Shown here in pieces: positions 34,283 to 43,202 of a DNA stretch of 64,000 bases. Position 1 is the stretch's first letter, and each line of letters starts with the position of its first letter. Location of the stretch: the NCBI RefSeq assembly GCF_000719865.1, contig NZ_JOID01000030.1:1-64000 (forward strand), read 5' to 3'. A program made the position numbers and the translations under genes. The notes beneath the pieces are model-generated. The model was not told the DNA's origin. It was given only the letters and a program-made list of their open reading frames with translations, and ran no database searches. This stretch comes from Streptomyces albus subsp. albus (lineage in GTDB: Bacteria; Actinomycetota; Actinomycetes; Streptomycetales; Streptomycetaceae).

Positions 34283-35484
34283 CCCGAGACCGGAACGCAC
34301 CGAACCCCCCGGCCCCGCCGGACACCCCGGCCGCGCCGGACGCCCCGCGCCCGCGGAGCCTCCCGGACCCGCGGCCCTCCCCGGCCCCGTACGACCCGGC
34401 GCCACAGGCCGGCCGGGCCGCGAGCCCCGGGCCGTCGCGGCGGAACGGCATCCCCGGCCCCCCGGCGGACGCGGCCCCCGCCGCCGGAGTCCCGGGCACG
34501 GCGAGCCGGGGCACCGCGACCCCGGGCGCCGCGCCCCCCGGCACCGCCGCCCCGGATCCCGCCCACCCCGGCCGCCGTCCGGGGAGCGGAGCCGACGGGC
34601 GCACCACCGTCGTCGTCATCACCCGGAACCGGCGGGACGAACTGCTCCACACCCTCGGCCGGCTGGCCGCGCTCCCCGAGGAGCCGCCGGTCGTCGTCGT
34701 GGACAACGGCTCCACCGACGGCACCGCCGAGGCCGTCACCCGGCTGCACCCCTGGGCCCGGCTGCTGCGCCCCGGGCGCAATCTGGGCGCGGTCGGCCGC
34801 AATCTGGCGGTGCGCGAGGTCCGCACCCCCTACGTGGCCTTCTGCGACGACGACTCCTGGTGGGCCCCCGGCTCCCTCGCGGCCTCGGCCGACCTGCTCG
34901 ACGCCCACCCCGGGGTGGCCGGGGTCACCGCGCGGATCGTCGTCGAACCCGCCGGCACCGAGGACCCGATCGTCGCCGAGCTGCGCGACTCGCCCCTCCG
35001 CGGACCGGACTGGCTGCCCGGCCCCGCCCTCGGCTCCTTCCTCGCCGCCGCCACCACCCTCCGCACCGACGCCTTCCGCGCGGCAGGCGGCTTCTCGCCC
35101 CGGCTGTGGCTCGGCGGCGAGGAGGAACTGCTCGCCACCGACCTGGCCACCCGCGGCTGGTGGCTCGTCTACGCCGAGCGGGCCACCGTCCACCACGCGC
35201 CGTCCACGGCGCGGGACGCGACCGGCCGCCGGGTGGACGGCCTCCGCAACACCCTCTGGTTCTCCTGGCTCCGGCGGCCCTGGCCGGCCGCCGCGCGCCG
35301 CACCCTCCGGCTCGCCCGCACGGTCCCGCGCGACCGGCCCTCCCTGCGCGCGTTCGGGCTGGCGGCCGCCGGGCTGCCGTGGGTCCTGCGCGAACGGCGG
35401 GTGGTACCGGAGGCCGTGGAGAGCCGGCTGCGCCTGCTGGAGGAGGAGCAGCGGAGCTCCACGGCCCGCCGCTACGTGGGCTGA
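34279..35484 (+). CDS. Family 2 glycosyltransferase with long disordered N-terminus
   Basis: 401 residues. The first 110 are Pro/Ala-rich and disordered. A GT-A domain follows: VVVITRNRRDELL, VVVDNGSTDGT, FCDDDSWWAPGS, and GGEEELLATDLATRGWW. It shares motif order and many residues with the gene before it (both have DDDSWW and the GGEE motif), so the pair arose by duplication. GTG start in a GTGA overlap. Confidence 0.85.
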   Translation: MTRDRNAPNPPAPPDTPAAPDAPRPRSLPDPRPSPAPYDPAPQAGRAASPGPSRRNGIPGPPADAAPAAGVPGTASRGTATPGAAPPGTAAPDPAHPGRRPGSGADGRTTVVVITRNRRDELLHTLGRLAALPEEPPVVVVDNGSTDGTAEAVTRLHPWARLLRPGRNLGAVGRNLAVREVRTPYVAFCDDDSWWAPGSLAASADLLDAHPGVAGVTARIVVEPAGTEDPIVAELRDSPLRGPDWLPGPALGSFLAAATTLRTDAFRAAGGFSPRLWLGGEEELLATDLATRGWWLVYAERATVHHAPSTARDATGRRVDGLRNTLWFSWLRRPWPAAARRTLRLARTVPRDRPSLRAFGLAAAGLPWVLRERRVVPEAVESRLRLLEEEQRSSTARRYVG

Positions 35485-35639
35485 CGCCGGCCCCGCCGCC
35501 CGGTGCCCGCCCGTCGGCCGGACCGGTCGCCCCCGGCGGGTTACGGAAGGCCCCGCGGCGGTCACCCGGACAGCAGCGAGCGGCTCCGCCCCCTGCGAGG
35601 CCGCGGACCACCAGGAATCGTCACAAGGCGGTGCACACC

Positions 35640-36086
35640 ATGCGGTACGAAGAACTCACCGGAAAGGTGCAGGCCAGGGCCCAGCTGCCGGACCGGCAGT
35701 CGGCCGAGCGCGTCCTCGGCGCCACGCTGGAGACCCTCGCCGAACGGGTGCCGGACGGGCTGGCCGACCATCTCGCGGCGCAGCTCCCCGACGGGGCCGC
35801 GGAGGCCGTGCGCCGGATCACCGCGGCGCACGAGGCCGCGCCCCGGCAGCGGGAGTACAGCCGCGACCACGGCGAGCGCTTCGACATCACCTCGTTCGCG
35901 GGACGGATCGCCTGGCGCAGCGGCCACTCCGAGGACGAGGCGCTGCGGGAGGCGGCGGCCGTCCTGGAAGTGCTGGACGCGGCCGTCAGCCCCGAGCTGA
36001 TGCACAAGCTCACGTCGGTCCTCCCGCGCGACATCGGCGAACTGCTGCCCGAGACGCGGGCCGGGGAGAGCGGGCCCCGGGCCTGA
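35640..36086 (+). CDS. DUF2267 family protein
   Basis: 148 residues, mostly helical. The DUF2267 pattern is clear: an N-terminal ERVLGATLETLAERVPDGL and a later FDITSFAGRIAWRSGHSEDE. The second half ends in VLPRDIGELLP. Cytosolic, function unknown; often near stress or envelope genes. The ATG at 35640 has only a weak ribosome site (AAGGCGG). Confidence 0.85.
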   Translation: MRYEELTGKVQARAQLPDRQSAERVLGATLETLAERVPDGLADHLAAQLPDGAAEAVRRITAAHEAAPRQREYSRDHGERFDITSFAGRIAWRSGHSEDEALREAAAVLEVLDAAVSPELMHKLTSVLPRDIGELLPETRAGESGPRA

Positions 36087-36146
36087 CACGCCCCCCGGCC
36101 CGGCCCGTCGCCGGACCCCCGGGGCACCGGACGCGAAGGAGGAACC

Positions 36147-36512
36147 ATGCACCAGGAGCACCGCGGCCGCGGCCGCACCCAGGAGAAGCCGGAGGACGGG
36201 GGACCGGTGCCCCGGTCCCGCTCCGGTGTCGTCGGCCGGCGCTGGGAGCGCACCGGCGACGAACCCGTCACGGCGCGCAGCGCACTCGGCCTGCGGCTGC
36301 TGCTGGCCGCCGTCTTCACCCCCCTCTTCGTCGCCGGCGCGGTCCTGTTCTCCCTCTGGTCGGCCTCGGCCGGGCCGGACGACGCCCCCAGCGCCGGATC
36401 GCTGGCCGTGGTCGCCGCCATCTGCGCCGTGCTGGCCGTTCTGGCGGCGCTCGACCTGGCGGTCGTACTGCGCCGGCGGGGGCGCGAACGGGACGGCCGG
36501 CCCCGGAGCTGA
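36147..36512 (+). CDS. DUF6343-like small membrane protein
   Basis: 121 residues. A charged N-terminus contains RTGDEPVTARSALGLRLLLA, and two membrane helices follow. This matches small Streptomyces membrane proteins of the DUF6343 type; function unknown. GAAGGAGGA precedes the ATG closely. It lies 60 nt after the DUF2267 gene and may be co-transcribed. Confidence 0.75.
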   Translation: MHQEHRGRGRTQEKPEDGGPVPRSRSGVVGRRWERTGDEPVTARSALGLRLLLAAVFTPLFVAGAVLFSLWSASAGPDDAPSAGSLAVVAAICAVLAVLAALDLAVVLRRRGRERDGRPRS

Positions 36513-36671
36513 GCGCCGCCCGGCCGGCCTCGGCGCCCCGGCGCCGGAGGCCGGTGACCGGAAGACCCGCCGCGGCCCGCCGGCCGGGGATTCGCCCCGC
36601 GCGTCGGGGGCACCCGCAGGCAACAGGCAGGACGAACGTGACGCCGAGCAGGAAGCGAACTGGACGCCACC

Positions 36672-37982
36672 ATGAGCCGACCGCGCATCGTGATCGTCGG
36701 AGCCGGCTTCGCCGGTTACCAGACCGCCCGTACGCTCTGCCGCCTCGCGAAGGGCGCGGCGGAGATCGTACTGGTCAACCCGCACGACTACTTCCTCTAC
36801 GTACCGCTGCTCCCGGAAGTGGCGACCGGCATCCTCGAACCGCGCCGCATCTCGGTGTCCATCCCCGGCACATTGCCGGACGTACGGCTCATGCTGGGCG
36901 AGGCCGACCACATCGACCTCGACGGGCGCCGGGTCGGCCTGGTGGACCCGGAGGGCAACCGCCGCGAGATCTCCTACGACCGGCTCGTGCTCTCCGCGGG
37001 CAGCGTCAACAAGCTGCTGCCGATCCCCGGGGTCACCGAGCACGCGCACGGCTTCCGCGGCATGCCCGAGGCGCTCTACCTGCGGGACCACATGACCCGC
37101 CAGATCGAGCTGGCCGACGTCGCCGACGATCCCGCCGAGCGGGACGCCCGCTGCACCTTCGTGGTGGTCGGAGCCGGCTACACCGGCACCGAGGTCGCCG
37201 CCCACGGCAAGCTGTTCACCGACGAACTGGCCAGGCACCAGCCCTCGCTGCGCGACCGTGAACCGCCCCGCTGGATGCTGCTGGACATCGCCCCGCGCGT
37301 GCTGCCGGGACTGCCCGAGCACATGGCCGAGACCGCCGAACGGGTGCTGACCGGGCGGGGCGTCGAGGTCTCCATGGGCGTCTCGGTCGCCGAGGCCACC
37401 AAGGAGGGCGTGCGCCTCACCGACGACCGCTTCGTCCCGACCCACTCGCTGATCTGGTGCGTGGGGGTCCGGCCCGACCCTCTGGTCGGCGATCTCGGCC
37501 TGCCGACCGAGAAGGGGCGGCTCTGCGTCGACGAGTACCTGAACGTCCCCGGCCACCCCGAGGTCTTCGCCTGCGGCGACGCCGCGGCCGTCCCGGACCT
37601 CAACCGGCCCGGCGAGATCACCCCGATGACCGCCCAGCACGCCTGGCGGCAGGGGAGGACCGCCGCCCACAACATCGCCGCCTCCTACGGCAAGGGCGAG
37701 CGCAGCCCGTACCGCCACCGCGACCTGGGCTTCGTGGTGGACCTGGGCGGCTTCCAGGCCGCGGCCAACCCGCTGCGGGTGCCGCTGTCCGGGCCCGTCG
37801 CCAAGGCCGTCACCCGGGGCTACCACCTGGCCGCGATGCCGGGCAACCGGGTCCGCACCGGAGCCGACTGGCTGCTGGACGCGGCCCTGTCGCGGCAGGC
37901 CGTGCAGATGGGCCTGGTCCGCTCCGACGCGGTACCGCTGGAGAACGCCTCGCCCGAACTGCCGGTACGGACCTACGCCTGA
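36672..37982 (+). CDS. Type II NADH dehydrogenase-like FAD oxidoreductase
   Basis: 436 residues. An FAD-binding GAGFAGYQTAR at the very start, a second Rossmann motif GAGYTGTEVAA near residue 167, and a conserved FACGDAAAVPD for FAD ribityl binding. PLLPEVATG and the QHAWRQG region fit NDH-2. It would pass electrons from NAD(P)H to quinone without pumping protons. The C-terminal part lacks a clear amphipathic membrane anchor, so use of another acceptor is possible. Confidence 0.85.
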   Translation: MSRPRIVIVGAGFAGYQTARTLCRLAKGAAEIVLVNPHDYFLYVPLLPEVATGILEPRRISVSIPGTLPDVRLMLGEADHIDLDGRRVGLVDPEGNRREISYDRLVLSAGSVNKLLPIPGVTEHAHGFRGMPEALYLRDHMTRQIELADVADDPAERDARCTFVVVGAGYTGTEVAAHGKLFTDELARHQPSLRDREPPRWMLLDIAPRVLPGLPEHMAETAERVLTGRGVEVSMGVSVAEATKEGVRLTDDRFVPTHSLIWCVGVRPDPLVGDLGLPTEKGRLCVDEYLNVPGHPEVFACGDAAAVPDLNRPGEITPMTAQHAWRQGRTAAHNIAASYGKGERSPYRHRDLGFVVDLGGFQAAANPLRVPLSGPVAKAVTRGYHLAAMPGNRVRTGADWLLDAALSRQAVQMGLVRSDAVPLENASPELPVRTYA

Positions 37983-38081
37983 CCGGACCGGCAACGGGCC
38001 CAGCCCCGGGCGCCCCGGGCGGCCGCCGCGAACGGAGAACGCGGTCGCCGGCCGGGGCGCCGGCGCGTGATGATGGAGACC

Positions 38082-38570
38082 ATGCACATCAGAGAAGCCA
38101 CCCCGGACGACTGGCCCGCCATCTGGCCCTTCCTGCACGAGATCGTCGCCGCGGGGGAGACCTACACCTATCCCCGGGACCTGGACGAGGCGACGGCCCG
38201 CGAGATGTGGATGCTCACGCCGCCGGGCCGCACCGTCGTCGCCGTGGACGAGGACGGCACCGTCCTCGGGACCGCCAAGATGAACCCCAACCACATGGGC
38301 GGTGCCTCGCACATCGCCGGTGCGAGCTTCATGGTCGACCCGGCGATGGCCGGGCGGGGCACCGGCCGCGCGCTCGGCGAGCACGTGATCGCGTGGGCGC
38401 GCGCCGAGGGCTACCGGGCGATGCAGTTCAACGCCGTGGTGGAGAGCAACACCCGCGCCGTCGCGCTCTGGCGGTCCCTCGGCTTCGAGATCCTGGGCAC
38501 CCTGCCGGAGGGCTTCCACCACCCCGTGAAGGGCTATGTGGGGCTGCACATCATGCACCGCCGCCTCTGA
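38082..38570 (+). CDS. GNAT family N-acetyltransferase
   Basis: 162 residues. The acetyl-CoA-binding region reads FMVDPAMAGRGTGRALGEHV, followed by the beta-bulge NAVVESNTRAVALWRSLGFE and the terminal strand. The acceptor is unknown. Three starts are possible (GTG 38067, ATG 38070/38073, ATG 38082); ATG 38082 is preferred since GGAG lies 5 nt before it and the fold begins MHIREATPDD. Confidence 0.85.
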   Translation: MHIREATPDDWPAIWPFLHEIVAAGETYTYPRDLDEATAREMWMLTPPGRTVVAVDEDGTVLGTAKMNPNHMGGASHIAGASFMVDPAMAGRGTGRALGEHVIAWARAEGYRAMQFNAVVESNTRAVALWRSLGFEILGTLPEGFHHPVKGYVGLHIMHRRL

Positions 38571-38693
38571 GCGCCCGGCCCGGGACCGGACGGGCCCCGG
38601 TGGGCCCTCCGGAACACCGCTGCCGGCGAACGGGCGTAGCCCGCCGGGCAGTTCACCGGGCCGGCGGACCACGGCCCGACCGGCGGTTCATCA

Positions 38694-38788
38694 CGCTCCG
38701 TAAGCATGCGGTGATGCGGAGCGCAGGTTCTCCAAGCGCTCCTTGAGCGTTTCCTTATGGGTCCTTTAAGAATCGCTCCTCTGAGCGA
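38694..38788. promoter_or_regulatory. Array of three CGCTCC inverted repeats upstream of the CAP gene
   Basis: The 343-bp gap 38571-38913 has no gene. Within it three inverted repeats share the half-site CGCTCC: CGCTCCG...CGGAGCG (38694-38723), CGCTC-CTT-GAGCG (38737-38749) and TCGCTC-CTCT-GAGCGA (38773-38788). Half-site starts are 43 and 37 nt apart. The sequence between is unusually rich in T. It could be an operator array or structured leader RNA for the downstream CAP gene, which starts about 125 nt further on. Confidence 0.45.
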
Positions 38789-38913
38789 TCGGGCCCGGCC
38801 GGGGCCCTAGGGTCGGGAACGCGTCGGCGAGGTCACCGCCGGCGGTCCCAGTCCGTACGGCCCGCGCGACGCGAGCGCGGGCCGTCCGGACCACCTGTCC
38901 GGAGGTTCCCCCC

Positions 38914-39690
38914 ATGAGTTCCCGCCACCGCAAGCCCCGCTCGTTGCCGCTCCGCCCCATCGCCCTCGCGGCCGGGGCGCTCACGGTCGTGGCGGGCGTC
39001 GGAACGGGACTCGCCCTGGACGACGACGGCCCCGCGACCGTGGCCTCCGAGCCCCGGTCCGCGGCCGGCGGCGCCGTCTCCCCGGCATCCCCCACGGCCG
39101 GGGAGGCGACGCCGTCCCCTTCCCCCTCCGCCACCCGGCGCAGCCCGTCGCCGAAGGCGGAGCAGAGCACGAAGAGCACCGCCACCCCGCGGCCGGACCG
39201 TACGACGGCGAAGGCCGACCGGCAGACGGAGCGGGACAGCGCCCCCGCCCGGGCGCAGGAGCCCGCGAAGACCGCCGAGCAGCCCGCGAAGGCCCCGGAG
39301 GCGGCCGCGGCCGGTGTCGCCGGAGAGGTCCTGCGCCTGGTCAACCAGGCCCGCGCGAGCGCCGGCTGCGCGCCGGTGACCGCCGACGAACGGCTGGACG
39401 CCGCCGCCCAGACGTACAGCCGGGCCATGGCGTCCAGCGGGAACTTCTCACACACCGGCACCGACGGGTCGGACGTCTCCGAGCGCGTCGAACGCGAGGG
39501 CTACGCCTGGTCCACCGTCGGCGAGAACATAGCGATGGGCCAGCCCGACGCGGCCGCCGTCATGGACGGCTGGATGAACAGCCCGGGCCACCGGGCGAAC
39601 ATCCTCAACTGCGACTTCAAGGAAATGGGCCTCGGCCTCCACGAGAGCGGCGGCCCCTGGTGGACCCAGGTCTTCGCCACCACCCGCTGA
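38914..39690 (+). CDS. Secreted CAP/SCP-domain protein
   Basis: 258 residues. An N-terminal signal or anchor (LRPIALAAGALTVVAGVGTGL) precedes a Ser/Thr/Pro/Lys-rich linker of about 95 residues. A bacterial CAP (SCP/PR-1) domain follows at about 135-258 with LVNQARASAGCAPV, SGNFSHTGTDG, VGENIAMG, WMNSPGHRANILN and GGPWWTQVF. The His/Glu residues of the CAP cleft (SHTG, GENIA, GHR) are intact. Bacterial CAP proteins are extracellular with mostly unknown roles. GGAGG lies just before the ATG. Confidence 0.9.
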   Translation: MSSRHRKPRSLPLRPIALAAGALTVVAGVGTGLALDDDGPATVASEPRSAAGGAVSPASPTAGEATPSPSPSATRRSPSPKAEQSTKSTATPRPDRTTAKADRQTERDSAPARAQEPAKTAEQPAKAPEAAAAGVAGEVLRLVNQARASAGCAPVTADERLDAAAQTYSRAMASSGNFSHTGTDGSDVSERVEREGYAWSTVGENIAMGQPDAAAVMDGWMNSPGHRANILNCDFKEMGLGLHESGGPWWTQVFATTR

Positions 39691-39894
39691 CGGAGGCCCC
39701 GCCCTCCCCGGGCCGGGCACCCGGTCCGCTGGAACGCCGCACGCCCCGGGGAACCTCCGGGTGCGCCCCGGGGCGACTCGCTCCACCGGCTCCCGTGCCC
39801 GGTGCTCCCCGCGCCCGGTGACGGCGCGGCCCGGGAGGCGAGCGCGAGCGTCGCGTGGCCTTCCCGGCCGGCTCTCCGGCCGGCCGGGCGGCCC

Positions 39895-41316
39895 TCAGCC
39901 GGCCGGGGCGCCCCGGTCCGGGGTCGTCCGCCTCCCCCGCCGGGCCGCCGCGCGGACGGCCCGCGAGGCCCGGGAGGGCGTCCCCGCCGGCGGCACGGCC
40001 GGGGCCAGGCCCAGCTCGACCCGCACCCGGGCCCCGCCCAGCGGCCCGCGGCCGATGGTCACGTCGCCCCGCGTCGTCCGCGCCGCCCGGAGCGCGATGT
40101 CGAGCCCCAGACCCGTCGAGCCGCCGACGCTCACCCCGCGCTCCAGGGCGAGATCCGGGTCCGCGATGCCGGGTCCGGCGTCGTCCACGCAGAGCACCAC
40201 CGACCCCGCGGTCCGCTCCACCTCCACCGCGAACGCCGTCCCCTCCGGGGTGTGCTGGAAGACATTCCCGATCAGGGCGTCCACGACGGCCGCCAGATCG
40301 TCGTACGGCAGCCGCACCGGCGTCGGCTCGGTGGTGACCTCCAGCCCGCAGGGCCGGTCCTGCTGCCCGGCCAGCACGGCCCAGAACTCCGCCCGCCGCC
40401 GCACCACACCGGACACCTCGCAGCGGTTCCCCGCGGCCCCGTCCCCGGAGCCGTCCGCCGCTCCGTCCCCCGGCGCGTCCACCGCCAGCGGGCTGCGCGC
40501 CGCGGAGATGATCGAGTCGATCTCGGTCTGCAGATGCGTGATCGCGGCCGTCAGCCGTTCCGACCCCGGCGCCGACCCCATCCGCTCCGCCTCCAGCCGG
40601 AGCGCCGTCAGCGGCGTGCGGAGCCGGTGCGACAGATCCGCCACCAGCTCCCGCTCCGTCGCCAGCAGCCCCACGACCCGGTCCGCCATCGAGTTGAACG
40701 CCCGGCCCGCCTCCTTCAGCTCCGGCGGCCCGGCCGGCTCCACCCGGATCCCGAGATCCCCCTCACCGAGCGTGTTCGAGGCCCGGGACAGCTCCCGCGA
40801 GGAGCGGACCACCCGCGCGCCCAGCCGGTCGGCGACCAGCACCGAGCCCGCCACCAGCCCCACGGCCAGCAGCGACATCACCCCCCAGGACAGCACCACG
40901 CCCCGGTTGAGCGCCGAGGCCGGCACGAACGACTCCACGACCGCGACCCGGTCCCCGGCCAGGATCACCGGCTGCAGGTACACCCACCCGTCGGCCGTGT
41001 CCATCGCCAGCGTCTCCCGCTCCCGCTCGGCCCGCCGCAGCGCGGACGCCGGCGCGTGAGGGGCCCCGATCACCTCCCCGTCCGGCAGATGGACCGCCAG
41101 CCGCCGCTCCGAGTCCAGGCCGGAGACGGCCTGCTGCACATCGCGGGAACGGGTGGTCAGCGCCAGCACCGGGGCCAGGGCCGAGGCCCGCTGCTCCGCC
41201 TGCGTGGTGGAGCGGGCCCGCGCCTCGGACTGCACGAGCAGCGCCAGCGGGATCAGGAAGGAGAGCGCGACCATGGACGTCACCGCCAGTGCGACACCGG
41301 CCAGGGCCCGTCTCAT
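39895..41316 (-). CDS. Two-component sensor histidine kinase
   Basis: 473 residues. Membrane helices near residues 5-27 and 140-165 enclose an extracellular sensor domain of about 110 residues. HAMP, then a dimerisation domain with DLSHRLRTPLTAL carrying the phosphorylated His, then a HATPase with N-box IGNVFQHTPEG, G1 DDAGPGIAD and G2 STGLGLDIAL. A Gly/Asp-rich loop sits inside the kinase region. The start overlaps the response regulator stop as ATGA. The signal is unknown; the adjacent secreted protein at 42099 could be an accessory. Confidence 0.92.
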   Translation of the reverse strand: MRRALAGVALAVTSMVALSFLIPLALLVQSEARARSTTQAEQRASALAPVLALTTRSRDVQQAVSGLDSERRLAVHLPDGEVIGAPHAPASALRRAERERETLAMDTADGWVYLQPVILAGDRVAVVESFVPASALNRGVVLSWGVMSLLAVGLVAGSVLVADRLGARVVRSSRELSRASNTLGEGDLGIRVEPAGPPELKEAGRAFNSMADRVVGLLATERELVADLSHRLRTPLTALRLEAERMGSAPGSERLTAAITHLQTEIDSIISAARSPLAVDAPGDGAADGSGDGAAGNRCEVSGVVRRRAEFWAVLAGQQDRPCGLEVTTEPTPVRLPYDDLAAVVDALIGNVFQHTPEGTAFAVEVERTAGSVVLCVDDAGPGIADPDLALERGVSVGGSTGLGLDIALRAARTTRGDVTIGRGPLGGARVRVELGLAPAVPPAGTPSRASRAVRAAARRGRRTTPDRGAPAG

Positions 41317-42062
41317 CGCGGGGCCACCAGCTTGATCCCGATGCCGCGCACCGTGTGCAGATAGCGCGGCTGCGAGGCCCGCTCGCCCAGTTTGCGGCGG
41401 AGCGCGGAGAGATGGACGTCTATGGTCTGGTCCTCCACATACGGCTGCCGCCAGACGTCCGCGAGGATCCGGCGCCGGGAGACGACCTGGTCGGCGTGGG
41501 CCGCCAGATAGGCGAGCAGATCGAACTCGCGCCGGGTGAGCCGCAGCTCCCGCCCGGCCAGCCGTGCCGACCGGGCCGGCGGGTCCACCACCAGCTCGCC
41601 CACCCGCACCGTGCTCGCCGCGGCCCCGCCGGCGGCCGGGAGCGCCCCCGGGAGTCCGCCGGCCGCCTCGGCGGCGGGGGAGGGGAGCGCCGCGGCCGGG
41701 GGTGCGGTCCGGCGCAGCACCGCGCCGATCCGGGCGGCGAGCTGCTCCCCGGAGAAGGGCTTGACCACGTAGTCGTCGGCCCCCGCGTTGAGCAGCTTGA
41801 CGACCTCGGCGTCGTCGTCCCGTGCGGTGGCGACCACCACCGGCACCCGGGAGATGCCGCGCATCATCCGCAGCACATCGGTGCCGTCCAGGTCCGGCAG
41901 CCCGAGATCGAGCACGACGACGTCCGGCGGCCGGGCGGTGATCTCCCGCAGCGCCTCGAAACCCGCGGCGGCGCTGTGCACCACATGGCCGTGCGCGGAG
42001 AGCACCTCGATGAGCGCGGTGCGTATGACGGGGTCGTCCTCGACGACCAGGACGGAAGCCAT
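41313..42062 (-). CDS. OmpR-family response regulator
   Basis: 249 residues. The receiver has acidic residues VVEDDPV, phosphoacceptor VVVLDLGLPD, and Lys in DYVVKPFSGEQL. A Pro/Ala linker of about 35 residues leads to a winged-helix DNA-binding domain (LTRREFDLLAYLA, DQTIDVHLSALRRKLG). It partners the overlapping kinase. Upstream of ATG 42062 there is no ribosome site; GATAAC on the minus strand about 14 nt before the start suggests a very short or absent leader. Confidence 0.92.
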   Translation of the reverse strand: MASVLVVEDDPVIRTALIEVLSAHGHVVHSAAAGFEALREITARPPDVVVLDLGLPDLDGTDVLRMMRGISRVPVVVATARDDDAEVVKLLNAGADDYVVKPFSGEQLAARIGAVLRRTAPPAAALPSPAAEAAGGLPGALPAAGGAAASTVRVGELVVDPPARSARLAGRELRLTRREFDLLAYLAAHADQVVSRRRILADVWRQPYVEDQTIDVHLSALRRKLGERASQPRYLHTVRGIGIKLVAPR

Positions 42063-42098
42063 GGCTCTGCACGTTATCCCGTACGTCACCATGGTGTC

Positions 42099-42689
42099 GT
42101 GCCCCGCTACCTCCGCTACCTCCTCCTCTGGCTCTCCTGTACCGCCGTCAGCGTGACGGCGGTGCTGCTGACCGTGCACTTCGTGGTGGGCTCGACCCGG
42201 CCCAAGCCGCTGGTGGCGCGGTCGGCGCCGACGGTCTTCACGTCCTCCACGAGCCGGCCGCCGAGCCCGAGCGCCGAGCCCGAGCCCTCCCCGAGCAGGC
42301 GCACCGCCGGCCCCTCGGCCACCCGGTCCGCGTCCCGCGCCGAGGCCTCCCGGCCCCCGTCCCGGGCGGCCACGCCCCGGCCGAGCCGGAGCACCGCCCC
42401 GCCGCCCGCGGCCTCCACGCCGGCGGGCGGCTCCGGTGCCTACACGGACTGCGAGGGCGGGGCGGGCGTGCACACCATCGAGTCGGCCGGGGGGCAGGCG
42501 ACGGTCCGCTTCGGCGACCGGGGGGTGTGCCTGGTCTCGGCCGTGCCGGTCCGGGGCTTCACCGTCCGGACCGAGCAGCGCGAGCGGACGACGCTGACCG
42601 TGACGTTCTCCGGACAGCGGAGCGAGTCGGAGATCACAGCGACCACCACCCCGCAGAACAAAGCGACGATCAAGGAGACCTCCTGGTGA
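42099..42689 (+). CDS. Membrane-anchored extracellular protein beside the two-component genes
   Basis: 196 residues. One N-terminal hydrophobic segment (LLLWLSCTAVSVTAVLLTVHFV), a Pro/Ser/Thr-rich stalk of about 75 residues, and a small C-terminal beta-rich domain with two cysteines (TDCEGGAG and GVCLVSAV), which may form a disulfide. No known domain is recognised. GTG 42099 is the only sensible start; it lacks a ribosome site. Divergent from the response regulator with only 36 bp between starts, so it is a candidate accessory or target of that system. Confidence 0.65.
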   Translation: MPRYLRYLLLWLSCTAVSVTAVLLTVHFVVGSTRPKPLVARSAPTVFTSSTSRPPSPSAEPEPSPSRRTAGPSATRSASRAEASRPPSRAATPRPSRSTAPPPAASTPAGGSGAYTDCEGGAGVHTIESAGGQATVRFGDRGVCLVSAVPVRGFTVRTEQRERTTLTVTFSGQRSESEITATTTPQNKATIKETSW

Positions 42690-42694
42690 CCACC

Positions 42695-42752
42695 GGGGCC
42701 GGGGCAGGGGCAGGGGCCGGGGTCGTGGCCGGGGCCGGGGCCCGGGCCGGGG
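42695..42752 (+). repeat. Guanine-run repeat with G-quadruplex potential
   Basis: Eight GGGG runs and one GGG run in 58 nt, separated by 1-6 nt. It fills the whole gap between convergent stops (42689 and 42753), so it may replace a hairpin as transcription barrier. Confidence 0.75.
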
Positions 42753-43202
42753 CTACGGCACCACGGTGACCGGCCAGCGGCCCGCCTTGACCAGCCGCAC
42801 CGCGACCGAACCGGCCAGCCGGTGCCCGGCACGCTCGGAGGCGCCGACGACCACGGCGTCGGCCCGCAGCCCGTCCGCCGCCTCGGTCAGCACGGTGTAC
42901 GGGTCGCCATGGAAGGTGTGGAACTCCCAGCGCAGGCCCCGGGGATCCGGCATGCGGTCGATCGCCGAGCGCGCCTCCCGCTCCAGCTCCTCGGCGGCAT
43001 CGGCGGTGATCGCGGCCGTGGGGGCGCCCAGGGCGGCGCGGACGACCAGTAGGGGCTGGACGTGGACGATCGCGAGCAGGGCGTGCTGCCGCCGGGCCAG
43101 CCCCGCGGCGTAGGCGGTGGCACGCCAGGAGGAGTCGGAACCGTCCAGCCCGGCGACGATCACCTTCGGGCCGTCCGTTCCGCGCTCGAAGGGCGCGGGC
43201 AC
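42753..43202 (-). CDS. Universal stress protein
   Basis: 149 residues, single UspA domain. It begins with VIVAGLDGSDSSWRAT and ends with the ATP-binding pattern VVVGASERAGHRLAGSVAVR; the glycine/serine spacing of this loop is close to the ATP-binding consensus G2xG9GS/T. GTG 43202 is chosen for AGGGAGGAA just upstream; a longer in-frame reading from 43286 adds only non-conserved sequence. Confidence 0.88.
   Translation of the reverse strand: MPAPFERGTDGPKVIVAGLDGSDSSWRATAYAAGLARRQHALLAIVHVQPLLVVRAALGAPTAAITADAAEELEREARSAIDRMPDPRGLRWEFHTFHGDPYTVLTEAADGLRADAVVVGASERAGHRLAGSVAVRLVKAGRWPVTVVP

Noticed and set aside
35562..38672. Minus-strand open frame of about 1036 codons
   Set aside because: It spans five well-supported plus-strand genes and reads as Gly/Val/His-rich shadow sequence with no start signal, a common effect of high GC.
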